A DNA stretch of 64,000 nucleotides from an uncultured Collinsella sp. (lineage in GTDB: Bacteria; Actinomycetota; Coriobacteriia; Coriobacteriales; Coriobacteriaceae), in the NCBI GenBank assembly GCA_934667065.1, contig CAKULD010000009.1, positions 26,150-90,149 on the forward strand. The letters are read 5' to 3'. The position numbers were made by a program, and so were the translations under genes. Positions 33,912 through 42,378 of the stretch are shown here, in pieces (position 1 is the stretch's first letter; the number at the start of each line of letters is the position of its first letter). A model generated the notes under the pieces. That model saw nothing but the letters and a program-made list of their open reading frames with translations. It was not told the DNA's origin and did no database searches.

Positions 33912-34397
33912 ATGGCTGGCGCCAATCAACCTAAGGGAAGCGTCTCGTCCGGCTCGATCAAACCGGTGACGCGCAAGGCCGTCCGCTGCCAGCGCGAGGT
34001 CGCTTGGCTGGTTACGCAGGCCGCTGGCAAGCTCGTCGCCGCCACCGATGACGTCAACGCGCCCACGCCCAGCTTTGTGCTGGCGGCGGCACTGTCGTAC
34101 GCCCGCGCGCAGGAGCGGGCTGCGCTGGATGCCGGCCGCGCGATCGACTACGGTGCCGTCATGGCTCCCGACTTGCCCGCCTTTTGCCAGGCTGCCGGGC
34201 TGCCCGCCGCCCCGGCTGCGCTTTCCGACGCGGGCTACATGTTCACGCTCTCGGGCGCGGACCTGATCCGCGACGTCTACGCCTACTGCAGCGATCTGGG
34301 CGATCGCATGGACAGCACGACTGAGGTCAAACCGGGCTATGCGATCAAGCTTGCCCTGCGGATGTTCTTGCTGGGCGATGCCTCGGCAGCCGCTTAA
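33912..34397 (+). CDS. Conserved-looking hypothetical protein
   Basis: A 161-residue soluble protein I do not recognise. TTGGGAGGA precedes the ATG. It is Ala-rich, with a basic segment (KPVTRKAVRCQREVAWLV) and no cysteine motifs or membrane helices. It stands alone on the plus strand between two minus-strand surface-protein units, with a hairpin terminator after it. It may be a small regulator, but there is no direct evidence. Confidence 0.6.
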   Translation: MAGANQPKGSVSSGSIKPVTRKAVRCQREVAWLVTQAAGKLVAATDDVNAPTPSFVLAAALSYARAQERAALDAGRAIDYGAVMAPDLPAFCQAAGLPAAPAALSDAGYMFTLSGADLIRDVYAYCSDLGDRMDSTTEVKPGYAIKLALRMFLLGDASAAA

Positions 34398-34437
34398 AAC
34401 GTCGCGCAAAACCTCGGCATAGCGCGCCATCAAAAGC

Positions 34438-34480
34438 AAAAGCGCCGGGCCAGGAAATCAATCCCGGCTCGGCGCTTCTT
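34438..34480. terminator. Terminator hairpin between convergent genes
   Basis: AAAAGCGCCGGG and CCCGGCTCGGCGCTTCTT form a GC-rich stem with A and T runs on either side, able to serve both the hypothetical gene (plus) and the TasA-like anchor gene (minus). Confidence 0.7.
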
Positions 34481-34484
34481 CGTT

Positions 34485-35606
34485 CTAGTTATCCCCGTCC
34501 CCCGCGGGCGAGTTCTTTTGGTTGCGGCGGTTACTCCAGGTCACGTTGTGGTCCTTGTAGTAATCGGGCGCCTCGTTGCCGCTCGCGCTAATGGGGTCGT
34601 TGCCGGTGAGTGTGTCGGCGATATCCTGCACAAACTTAATGAACAGGCTCGTGTCGTCGGTCTCGGACGAATCAAAATCGAAGCCGAACTCCACCGCACC
34701 GCCAATGATCTTGTCCACGCACTCCGGGTCGTCGCCGTCCAGCCAAATGACCACGGTGTACTTGTCCACGTCGCCCACGCGGAAGTTCGCATGGCTGATA
34801 GTGGTCACCACGTCGTTGGACTCGAACGGCTCGGTATTGGGCTCGGGGTTGCCGTCGGACGCGGTCGCCGCGTAGGTGGTGGGCTCGCCGTTGCGGTACA
34901 CGCGCACGCGCGCGGCCTTCTCCACGCCCTTGCTGGCGCTGACCACCTTGAGCTTGGCGCTGTAGCCCAGGTCGGTCTTGCCGGCGTTGCGGATATAGAA
35001 GGTGTACGCAACGTAGTTTTTGCCGTTGTGGCTGCCGTCGACGTCGTCCAGGTTGGTGGGCAGGTCGTCGGCGGCAATGTTGGTGCCGTTGTCCACGGCG
35101 TCGGCCGCCAGGCGCGCGGTGGCGTTGTTAAAGTCGCCGTTGTCGGCAATGGCCACACCGCGGCGGAACAGCTCCAGGCGGTTGAGGTTGATGGTGAAGT
35201 TGCCCATGTTTTCCTGCATAAACGACAGGGCGAACAGCACGCCAAAGGCAAGCGCCAGCACCACGAGGGCCTTTTGCAGCTTGTCCATGCGCAGCAGCGC
35301 CGCGCCGATGCGTTCCATGCGGCGCTTGGGCATATACATGGAGACTACGGCCTCGGGGTCGATGTCGTCGAGGTCCTGATCGGCCAGCGCCTGCTCCAGC
35401 TCCTCGATGCGTACCACGCCGCGCAGGTCGCGCTTGGGCTTGCGCTTGCCGAAGCGCTTGCGCGGGGCGGGGTCCGTGGCGGCCGAGCCCTCAGCATCGA
35501 CGCCAGATGCGTCACTTGCCGTGCCCTCGGCCTGACCCTCGGCCAAATCCTCAGCCAAATCCTCGGCAGCTTGATCTTTGTTGTCGTTACGCTTGAACAG
35601 TGCCAT
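34485..35606 (-). CDS. Membrane-anchored protein with TasA-like C-terminal motif
   Basis: A 373-residue protein. The N-terminal ~115 residues are cytoplasmic and highly charged (acidic repeats, then RKRFGKRKPKRD). One hydrophobic helix (about 119-140) is followed by a secreted beta-rich domain ending in VVIWLDGDDPECVD, the same motif as the SipW substrates, and a polar tail. Instead of an ATYAWF cleavage site the helix ends LSFMQENMG, so it is probably retained in the membrane. It follows the PilZ gene by five bases. A role as anchor or initiator of the fibre system is inference. Confidence 0.75.
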   Translation of the reverse strand: MALFKRNDNKDQAAEDLAEDLAEGQAEGTASDASGVDAEGSAATDPAPRKRFGKRKPKRDLRGVVRIEELEQALADQDLDDIDPEAVVSMYMPKRRMERIGAALLRMDKLQKALVVLALAFGVLFALSFMQENMGNFTINLNRLELFRRGVAIADNGDFNNATARLAADAVDNGTNIAADDLPTNLDDVDGSHNGKNYVAYTFYIRNAGKTDLGYSAKLKVVSASKGVEKAARVRVYRNGEPTTYAATASDGNPEPNTEPFESNDVVTTISHANFRVGDVDKYTVVIWLDGDDPECVDKIIGGAVEFGFDFDSSETDDTSLFIKFVQDIADTLTGNDPISASGNEAPDYYKDHNVTWSNRRNQKNSPAGDGDN

Positions 35607-35611
35607 GGCGA

Positions 35612-36277
35612 TCAGAGCTTATATTTGGCGCGGATGTGGCCGACGTATTCTTTAACGAGCTCGCGCTCCATGTCGTCGGCGTAGCGGAACTGCAGGCCGC
35701 AGACGTTGCGGTACAGGCTGCCCTTGGGCGCGGGGCGCACCCAGCACACGATGCCCAGCTGCTCGGGCAGCTCGTGGCGCTCGCCCTGCAGGCGGATCGC
35801 GGGCATTTGCACGGCCAGGGCCTCGCCCACGTCGGGGTAATCGTTAAGGTAGATTGCCAGACCGCCGGCCGAGACGTCGATGGTCATGGCGTCCTCGGGC
35901 TCGGGGGCGGTCGCGTTGTCGCGCTGGTAGGTCAGGCGCATGGCGACCTTAAAGCGCTCGTCGCGGCGCTTGACAAAGCTGCGCTGCTCGGCGACTTTGC
36001 GCATTTTCCAGTAGGTGCGGATGCCCTTTTTCTCGACCGACTCGGGGTAGCCGGCGAGCACGAACGTCTCCTCGCCCACCTGGTATTGCAGCAGCAGCTT
36101 TTGGTTTTCGTCCATGATGAGCGGCTTGCCGGCCAGCATGGGCGCGCTCATAAGAAAGAACGCCTCGTCCAGGTCCTCTTTGTACGTGGCGAGCATGTTG
36201 AAGTCGGTTTTTTGGCCCATGGGCACGTCGAATGCCACCTGAAGCTTGGTCCCCGGCGTTATCTGTTGCTCTGCCAT
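35612..36277 (-). CDS. PilZ-domain c-di-GMP receptor (YcgR-like)
   Basis: A 221-residue cytoplasmic protein. An N-terminal YcgR-N-like barrel (about 1-95) is followed by a PilZ domain with both c-di-GMP-binding motifs: KRRDERFK (RxxxR class) and IDVSAGGLAIY (D/N-x-S-x-x-G). The start at 36277 has GGGGGAG; upstream in-frame codons encode non-family sequence. No flagellar genes are present. It is co-transcribed with the TasA-like membrane anchor, which points to c-di-GMP control of surface structures rather than motility. Confidence 0.88.
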   Translation of the reverse strand: MAEQQITPGTKLQVAFDVPMGQKTDFNMLATYKEDLDEAFFLMSAPMLAGKPLIMDENQKLLLQYQVGEETFVLAGYPESVEKKGIRTYWKMRKVAEQRSFVKRRDERFKVAMRLTYQRDNATAPEPEDAMTIDVSAGGLAIYLNDYPDVGEALAVQMPAIRLQGERHELPEQLGIVCWVRPAPKGSLYRNVCGLQFRYADDMERELVKEYVGHIRAKYKL

Positions 36278-36437
36278 GTATTCTCCCCCAGTCGCGGGCG
36301 CCGATATCATCGTCGTGCGCGATGCACATTGGGCTATTGTACCTGCTTTGGCGCAGGTTGCAGCACGGGGTGCGCGAAATGGCGGGATGGTGAGGGCAAG
36401 GGCGCACGGAATGCAAGGCCACCGCCGCCAGCAACCG

Positions 36438-37913
36438 CTAGCACATCTGCTCTGCGCGCTCTGACAGTCGATACTTGCGGTTGCGACTCGTCGCTGGCGC
36501 CGTGGGCTCAAGCTCGCCCTGGGCAATGAGCGCGTTGACGCGTGACCTAACCTGGGAGATGGTAAGCCCCGTGTGCTCTACCAGCTCGCGCGTCCCCAAT
36601 TCGCCATAACGCTTGAGCGCCGTCACGATTAAGTCCCCGCCGTGATCGACCGGCTCGATCTTTGAACGGTAAAGTACGACCTTGAACCGATCGAATCCCG
36701 GGCAGAACAGGGGCTCGGCCAAACCATGCGCACGCATGGCATCGATCATCATCGGAATGCCCGAGCCATTGCCCTCAGCCGGCGAACCTGCGCCATCCGG
36801 CAGCGGGACAATCGACATGAGTTTCACGAGCGTCGCGTTACGGCATCGAGAGCTGCCGTCAAACAAGTTCTCGCGAGTCTTTCCTCCGTATAGACCGCCG
36901 GGGTTTGTCACTTCGACACGATCGTCAAAGACGTCGACGGCAATCGATTGCCCACAGAAGCGGTCCCCGTATTCCCTGTGAATCACCGCGTTGGCAATCG
37001 CCTCGCGCAAGACCTCCTCGGGAATCTCCAGCGAATCGGCGCGCGAGACGCCCTGGACGGTCGAGGTACGGCGCAAATTCTTGGCGACAGCCGCGACAGC
37101 ATCCGAGATCATCTCGCCCAACGTTCCCTCGCAGATTGCGCGGTCCATGAACCTCAGCGATCCCGCCGCGCCTTTCTGGGTCCCGACACGGACAGCCACG
37201 TCGATAAACAGCTTGGGATAGAACTGCTGAGGATAGGCACCCGCGGCCAGGAGTCCCGCCTTAGTCACATTGCCCTGGGAGTCGAGGAAATTCAAACGCT
37301 CCAACTTCGTTTGCTTGTCCGGCGCGCCGCGCATTGCCCGGGGTGTCAACGAGAAAGCACGCTCTATCGTGCGGTCAACCAATGGTTCGTCGAGGTCATC
37401 TGCGCCCGCACCCGGCACCGCGTCGCGATCGCTCGGGCTCGTCCGTTCGTATGACGCCAACGCGAGCACCTCGGTCGATGAAAGCAGCACGTCTTTGTCG
37501 TCGATGCGCTTGTAGCTGCCGCCCTGGGCGCCGCGCTCCATTACATAGCAGGGCTTGCTCGACGGATCGAGCTCCTCAATCGTGATGACGAGAACAATGG
37601 TGCCCTGAAGCTCCACTCGCTCAATCGTGTATTTGGGCGGGTTGGCCAGCTTTCCTCGACCGCCGGCATCGCCCATGCCTGCGACAAATTGGTTGAGCAC
37701 CTTCTCGGTCTCGAAGTTCTCAACCGGGACAAAACCCGCGCGCTCGCTCACGCCGAGCACGATGATTCCGCCGGCGGTGTTCGCGAATGCGCTCACCGTT
37801 TCCCATACGTCGCGGGAAAGCGTCGTGGCGCTCTCCTTGACCTCGACGTTAAGATCGTCCGAGCCCATGCGCCTTAAAGACTCGAGCAGACCGGTCAGCT
37901 CGTTTTCGTTCAT
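36438..37913 (-). CDS. AlbA_2 (Schlafen-type) DNA-binding regulator
   Basis: A 491-residue protein. An N-terminal AlbA_2 domain (about 10-140, with VEVKES and the AFANTAGGIIVLGV strand-turn) is followed by the RecG-like ATPase-related region (LREAIANAVIHREY, VTNPGGLYGG) and a C-terminal winged helix (about 430-485). Such proteins act as DNA-binding regulators, sometimes next to defence or mobile loci. Its start is preceded by AAAGGACAC. The intergenic region upstream contains two elaborate TCTCTCGT arrays, likely its own operator. Confidence 0.82.
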   Translation of the reverse strand: MNENELTGLLESLRRMGSDDLNVEVKESATTLSRDVWETVSAFANTAGGIIVLGVSERAGFVPVENFETEKVLNQFVAGMGDAGGRGKLANPPKYTIERVELQGTIVLVITIEELDPSSKPCYVMERGAQGGSYKRIDDKDVLLSSTEVLALASYERTSPSDRDAVPGAGADDLDEPLVDRTIERAFSLTPRAMRGAPDKQTKLERLNFLDSQGNVTKAGLLAAGAYPQQFYPKLFIDVAVRVGTQKGAAGSLRFMDRAICEGTLGEMISDAVAAVAKNLRRTSTVQGVSRADSLEIPEEVLREAIANAVIHREYGDRFCGQSIAVDVFDDRVEVTNPGGLYGGKTRENLFDGSSRCRNATLVKLMSIVPLPDGAGSPAEGNGSGIPMMIDAMRAHGLAEPLFCPGFDRFKVVLYRSKIEPVDHGGDLIVTALKRYGELGTRELVEHTGLTISQVRSRVNALIAQGELEPTAPATSRNRKYRLSERAEQMC

Positions 37914-37975
37914 CTGCGTGTCCTTTCGACGCGGGCCCGTTGGAATTTCGCGGACGGATTCCCTTTGTCTTTCAG

Positions 37976-38048
37976 TTATCTCTCGTAATTATCTCTCGTC
38001 TTTCTCTTTATCTCTCGTCTCGGAGATGAGTGAGAGATGAGAGATAAA
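37976..38048. repeat. TCTCTCGT repeat cluster 1
   Basis: Three direct TTATCTCTCGT-type units are followed by inverted AGATGAGTGAGAGATGAGAG units, giving about five half-sites in 73 bp with strong hairpin potential. It begins about 60 bases upstream of the AlbA_2 start. Confidence 0.8.
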
Positions 38049-38140
38049 CTATCTACTATTTGCTTTATTAAAACATGTTTTGGCTGGTAGAACAATCAGT
38101 ATTTGAAGATTCGATTCGTTATTTGTCTCTTAGCAGCACC

Positions 38141-38213
38141 GTTATCTCTCGTGATTATCTCTCGTCTATCTCTTTATCTCTCGGCTTAGAGACGAGTGAG
38201 AGATGAGAGATGT
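38141..38213. repeat. TCTCTCGT repeat cluster 2
   Basis: A near copy of cluster 1 in the same orientation, offset by 165 bp, with substitutions in the spacer bases but conserved half-sites. Between the clusters is an AT-rich stretch (38048-38140) likely to contain promoters. Paired arrays of this kind suggest cooperative binding or looping. Confidence 0.8.
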
Positions 38214-38382
38214 ATGGGTGACGGATGAGCGTGGATTTCCACGCTCATGCGGCGGACGACCGGCGACGCATCGGCTTCCCGGCGGCATTACCTCCAGTTC
38301 GTCGCGGTCGCTCGGCCCCATATGGGTATACTCTCGAGGATTCGACTCGATTCGCCCCACCGGGCGTCAAAGGAGACTGCAT

Positions 38383-41300
38383 ATGTCCACCACCCCAACC
38401 GATCCGCGCACCGCTGCCGCAGCGCTGCTGGTACCCGGCACCACTTGCCACGGCTTTGCCGTCGAGCGCTGCGAGGCCGTGCCCGAGCTCGATTCGGACG
38501 CCTACGTGCTGCGCCACACCGCCTCGGGCGCGCGCCTGCTGTACCTGGCGTGCGACGACGAAAACAAGGCTTTTGCCATTGGCTTTAAGACGCCGCCGGC
38601 CGATTCCACCGGCGTGTTTCACATTCTTGAGCACTCGGTGCTGTGCGGGTCGGCCAAGTTTCCCGTCAAGGAGCCGTTTGTCGACCTGATCAAGAGCTCC
38701 ATGCAGACGTTCCTCAACGCCATGACCTACCCCGACAAGACCATCTACCCCGTTGCCACCACCAACGAGCAAGACCTGTACAACCTGATGGACGTGTACC
38801 TGGACGCGGTGTTCAATCCGGCCATCTACACCAAGCGCACTATTTTTGAGCAGGAGGGCTGGCACTACGAGCTGGACCTGCCGGAAGGTGCCGAGGGCTG
38901 CGAGGACGACGGCGACGGCAGCTCCGCGAACCTGCGCGAGGGCACCCTCCGCTACAACGGCGTAGTCTTCAACGAGATGAAGGGCGCGCTGTCCGACCCG
39001 ATGAGCGTGCTGGACGACGCCGTCAACGCCGCGCTCTACCCCGACACGGCCTATGCGCACGAAAGCGGCGGCGACCCGCGCGCGATTCCGGCGCTCACCT
39101 ACGAGCAGTTCCTGGACACGCACGCTCGCCATTACAATCCCTCTAACTCCTACATTACGCTCTACGGCGACTTGGACGCGGACCGCGCGCTGGCGTTTTT
39201 GGACGAGCGCTACCTGTCGCAGTCGAGCGCCGCGAGCCGCCGCATGGACGCCGCCGTTGCCGCCGGTGAGGATCCGTCCGCGCTGGCGCCCAACGCGCTG
39301 GACGTTCAGGCGCCCGTGACCTGCGAGTACAAGCGTGTGGAGATGCCCACCACGCCCGAGAATGCCATGGTGGGCCTGGGTCTGGTGCTGGGCCGCGCGC
39401 TCGACCGCAAGCGCACAATTGCCGCGGATATCCTGTTCGAGGCGCTGCTGGGCTCCAACGAGGCGCCGGTCAAGAAGGCGATCCTTGCCGCCGGGCTGGG
39501 CGGCAACGTGGTGAGCTACACCGCGGCCGAGTGCCTGCAGCCCTACGAGCTCATCATGCTGCAGAACGCGCAGCCCGGCGTGGCGCGCGAGCTGCGCCGC
39601 ACTTTCCTGGACGCCTGCCGCGACCTGTGCGAGCACGGCGTTCCGCGCGAGCGCCTGGAGGCCATCATCAGCAGCAACGAGTACGACCTGCGCCAGCGCG
39701 ACTACGGTATCGCCGATGGCGTGGCCATTGCGTGCGATGCGCTGAGCACCTGGCTCTACGATGACGACGCCGCGACGCTGGCGCTCAAGTACGGCCCGGT
39801 GTACGAGGAGCTGCGCGGCGAGCTGGACGGCAGCTACTTTGAGGACCTGCTGCGCGAGCTGGTGCTGGAAAACGACCACATGGCGCTGGTCGAGCTGGCG
39901 CCGGTGGACGCCGCCGAGGGTGCCGAGAGCGCCGAGGCCGCGGAGCTTGCCGCCAAGCGCGATGCCATGACCGATGCCGAGCTGGCCGATGTGGTCGAGC
40001 GCACGGCCGCGCTGCGTGCCGCGCAGGAGGCCGAGGACACGCCCGAGGCCAAGGCCACGCTGCCGCGCCTGCGCGTATCCGACATTGGCGAGGCGCGCCC
40101 CGAGCCGCCGCTGATCGTCGATACGACCGCACCCATCCCCTGCCTGCGCCACGGCATCCCCACCAACCGCCTGGCCTACGCCATGCAGTACTTCGACCTG
40201 AGCCGTATCGCGTTTGAGGACCTGCCCTACGTGACCCTGCTCTGCCGCCTGCTTAAGCAGCTGCCCACGAGCGAGCACTCGGCCGAGGAGCTCGACAACC
40301 TGCTCGCCGGCAAGCTGGGCTTTTTGAGCTTTACCACCGAGGTCATGACGCAGCCCGACGTTGACGGCGTGCGCCCGTACCTGCTGGTGAGCGCAGGTGC
40401 CTTGTCCGAGAAGATCGATGCGCTGGCGAGCCTGCCGCGCGAGGTGTGGTCGAGCACGCTGTTGGCCGACGCCGACGCGGACCGCGTGCGCGACGTGCTC
40501 ACGCAGATTCGCATTGGGCTCGAGCAGGGCTTTATCAACAACGGCCACTCGGCGGCGCTGGGCCGCGCGATGAGCTACAGCTCGCCTTCGGCCGTGGTGC
40601 GCGAGCAGCTCTCGGGTGTGGACTTCTACCTGTTCCTGCGCGATTTGCTGGATCACTTTGACGAGCGCTTGGACGGGCTGCGCGCTAAGCTTGCCGAGCT
40701 GGCGGAGCGCATCTTTGTGGCCGACGGCTGCATGGCGAGCTTTACCGGCAGCGATGAGGACTTTGACGCGTACTGGGATGCTGCGGGCGACCTGGGGCTG
40801 GGTGCCGGCGACGGTGCTGCCGCTGGCGCTGGTGCCGGTCGCGACGCGCTTGTGGTCCCGGCGCCGTGCGACCGTCACGAGGCCTTTGTGATCCCCAGCG
40901 ACATCTGCTTTGCCGCGCGCGCCTGCGACCCGCGCCGCATGGGCATTAACGTGACGGGCGCCTGGGCGGTGGCGGCCAACGCGCTCTCCTACGACTACCT
41001 GTGGAACGAGATCCGTGTGAAGGGCGGCGCGTACGGCTGCGGATTCCGCGCGGCCGGCGAGCGTCAGACGGCGTTCTACACGTACCGTGACCCGGCGATC
41101 GATCCCTCGATCGAGCGCGTGGAGCGCGCGGGTGCGTGGCTCGGCAGCTTTGAACCCGACGAGGCCGCCTTCGAGGGCTTTATCGTGAGCTGCGTGAGCG
41201 GCATGGACGCACCGGTGAAGCCCTATGCGCTCACCAAGCGCCGCAATACGACCTACCTGGCCGGGCTCGACCCGCACGCCCGCGAGGAGCGCCGCGCGCA

Positions 41301-41448
41301 GATGCTCGCCGCCACGCCCGATGAGCTGCGCTCGCTGGGCGCCGACGTGACGCGCATCGCAGCCGAATCGCCCACCTGCGTCTTTGGCGGCCGCGAAGTC
41401 ATCGCCCAAAGCAACGCCGGCTTTAACGTAGTCGACCTGCTGGCCTAA
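38383..41448 (+). CDS. M16C (PreP-like) metallopeptidase
   Basis: A 1021-residue zinc peptidase of the pitrilysin/presequence-protease type. The inverted zinc motif HILEH (H-x-x-E-H) lies near residue 85, with a distal glutamate expected in the NEMKGALSDP region. Four M16 domains fit the length, including the M16C-associated middle segment. There is no signal peptide, so it is probably a cytosolic oligopeptidase. AAAGGAG precedes the ATG at 38383; the open frame extends upstream to 38203 through the AlbA repeat region but is not coding. A long antisense open frame here is a GC-bias shadow. Confidence 0.9.
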   Translation: MSTTPTDPRTAAAALLVPGTTCHGFAVERCEAVPELDSDAYVLRHTASGARLLYLACDDENKAFAIGFKTPPADSTGVFHILEHSVLCGSAKFPVKEPFVDLIKSSMQTFLNAMTYPDKTIYPVATTNEQDLYNLMDVYLDAVFNPAIYTKRTIFEQEGWHYELDLPEGAEGCEDDGDGSSANLREGTLRYNGVVFNEMKGALSDPMSVLDDAVNAALYPDTAYAHESGGDPRAIPALTYEQFLDTHARHYNPSNSYITLYGDLDADRALAFLDERYLSQSSAASRRMDAAVAAGEDPSALAPNALDVQAPVTCEYKRVEMPTTPENAMVGLGLVLGRALDRKRTIAADILFEALLGSNEAPVKKAILAAGLGGNVVSYTAAECLQPYELIMLQNAQPGVARELRRTFLDACRDLCEHGVPRERLEAIISSNEYDLRQRDYGIADGVAIACDALSTWLYDDDAATLALKYGPVYEELRGELDGSYFEDLLRELVLENDHMALVELAPVDAAEGAESAEAAELAAKRDAMTDAELADVVERTAALRAAQEAEDTPEAKATLPRLRVSDIGEARPEPPLIVDTTAPIPCLRHGIPTNRLAYAMQYFDLSRIAFEDLPYVTLLCRLLKQLPTSEHSAEELDNLLAGKLGFLSFTTEVMTQPDVDGVRPYLLVSAGALSEKIDALASLPREVWSSTLLADADADRVRDVLTQIRIGLEQGFINNGHSAALGRAMSYSSPSAVVREQLSGVDFYLFLRDLLDHFDERLDGLRAKLAELAERIFVADGCMASFTGSDEDFDAYWDAAGDLGLGAGDGAAAGAGAGRDALVVPAPCDRHEAFVIPSDICFAARACDPRRMGINVTGAWAVAANALSYDYLWNEIRVKGGAYGCGFRAAGERQTAFYTYRDPAIDPSIERVERAGAWLGSFEPDEAAFEGFIVSCVSGMDAPVKPYALTKRRNTTYLAGLDPHAREERRAQMLAATPDELRSLGADVTRIAAESPTCVFGGREVIAQSNAGFNVVDLLA

Positions 41449-41453
41449 CCACC

Positions 41454-41500
41454 AAAGGTAGATTTTTGGGACATGCCTAAAAATCTACCTTTTCTTTTTT
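41454..41500 (+). terminator. Terminator of M16C gene, palindrome with GGGACATGCC loop
   Basis: AAAGGTAGATTTTT and AAAAATCTACCTTT pair around GGGACATGCCT, followed by a T-rich run. The same loop, reversed, occurs at 43409-43440, suggesting a repeat recruited as terminator. Confidence 0.8.
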
Positions 41501-41544
41501 GCGCAGAGTTGTGCGGGACAGCCCGACGCAGCCCCGCCCTGACG

Positions 41545-41609
41545 GTTTGTCTCAATCTGTAACATCTTGGCTCATTTTTGCCAAGTAACTGTTACAGATT
41601 GAGACAAAC
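41545..41609. repeat. REP-like palindrome with 20-bp perfect arms
   Basis: GTTTGTCTCAATCTGTAACA and its exact complement (41590-41609) enclose a second stem CTTGGC/GCCAAG. It lies between the M16C and cyclo-ligase genes. Confidence 0.85.
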
Positions 41610-41629
41610 TCCGAGGCAGCCCGGCTCTG

Positions 41630-41680
41630 CAGCCAAAACCACCACAAAGGTGCCTGTCCCCTTTGTGGTGGTTTTGGCTG
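41630..41680. repeat. REP-like palindrome with 21-bp perfect arms
   Basis: The arms (41630-41650 and 41660-41680, beginning CAGCCAAAACC) are exact complements around the loop TGCCTGTCC. The CCTGTCCC core recurs in the next palindrome. Confidence 0.85.
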
Positions 41681-41703
41681 ATTCTGCAGCGTTTGGCCAG
41701 ATA

Positions 41704-41742
41704 AAACCTGCCAAAATAAACCTGTCCCTTTTCGGCAGGTTT
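41704..41742. repeat. REP-like palindrome with CCTGTCCC loop
   Basis: AAACCTGCC and GGCAGGTTT flank a loop containing CCTGTCCC. It lies directly before the cyclo-ligase ribosome site, so it will be in that gene's leader. Confidence 0.75.
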
Positions 41743-41758
41743 GGGAGATGAGGATGGG

Positions 41759-42355
41759 ATGGACAAGGCCGAGGTGCGGCGGGCGGTGATCCGCCGGCGC
41801 GATGCGATGGATCCGACCGTGCGAGCGGCCAAGTCTGCTGCTATCTGCGCGCGGCTGGTTGAGCTGTTGGAGCGTTCGGGCGCCGCAGCCCCGCGCACCG
41901 TTGCCGTCTATGCCGCCATGGGGTCCGAGGCTGATCCTGCCGCTTTTGCCGCTGCGGCCCGGGACCACGGCTGGCGCGTAGCCTATCCGTGCATGCTTTC
42001 AGCACGTGATGCCGCGACTTGCGGACAGCGCATGTGCATGCGAGCGGTCGATGCCGGCGATGCGGGCGCGGCGCCGTTTATCGCCCATCCCACGCGGGCC
42101 TTTACTGCCGAGGATCTCGACAACAGCCGCTTCCCCATCGTTCCTGCCGAAACGCTCGACATGATTGTCGTACCACTCGTCGCCTTCGACCGCACCGGCG
42201 CCCGCCTGGGCTACGGCGGCGGCTGCTACGACCGCTACCTGCCTACGTTATCGCCCGCATGCCAAGTCGTCGGCATTGCCTTTGACGAGCAACGCATCGA
42301 CCACGTTCCCACCGACGCACACGACCTACCGCTGCCCAACATCATCAGCGCCTAG
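41759..42355 (+). CDS. 5-formyltetrahydrofolate cyclo-ligase
   Basis: ATP-dependent enzyme of folate metabolism converting 5-formyl-THF to 5,10-methenyl-THF. The 198-residue protein has the N-terminal basic helix (KAEVRRAVIRRRDAM), the VYAAMGSE strand and the C-terminal signature VPLVAFDRTGARLGYGGGCYDRYL. The ATG at 41759 has AGGATGGG upstream; an earlier in-frame GTG at 41741 adds only six residues. It is a single gene after a cluster of palindromes. Confidence 0.92.
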   Translation: MDKAEVRRAVIRRRDAMDPTVRAAKSAAICARLVELLERSGAAAPRTVAVYAAMGSEADPAAFAAAARDHGWRVAYPCMLSARDAATCGQRMCMRAVDAGDAGAAPFIAHPTRAFTAEDLDNSRFPIVPAETLDMIVVPLVAFDRTGARLGYGGGCYDRYLPTLSPACQVVGIAFDEQRIDHVPTDAHDLPLPNIISA

Positions 42356-42378
42356 ATGCCGCGTCGCTTCGCGACAGC

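Noticed and set aside
35612..36277. Flagellar brake protein YcgR
   Set aside because: Domain type is similar, but no motility genes are present and it is paired with a surface-protein gene.
38245..41409. A 1,054-codon open frame antisense to the M16C peptidase, and many similar long antisense frames (pyk, pheT, recQ, M32, glmM)
   Set aside because: High third-position GC removes stop codons from the opposite strand. These frames have odd composition (His, Arg, Val, Leu rich), no family motifs and no ribosome sites.
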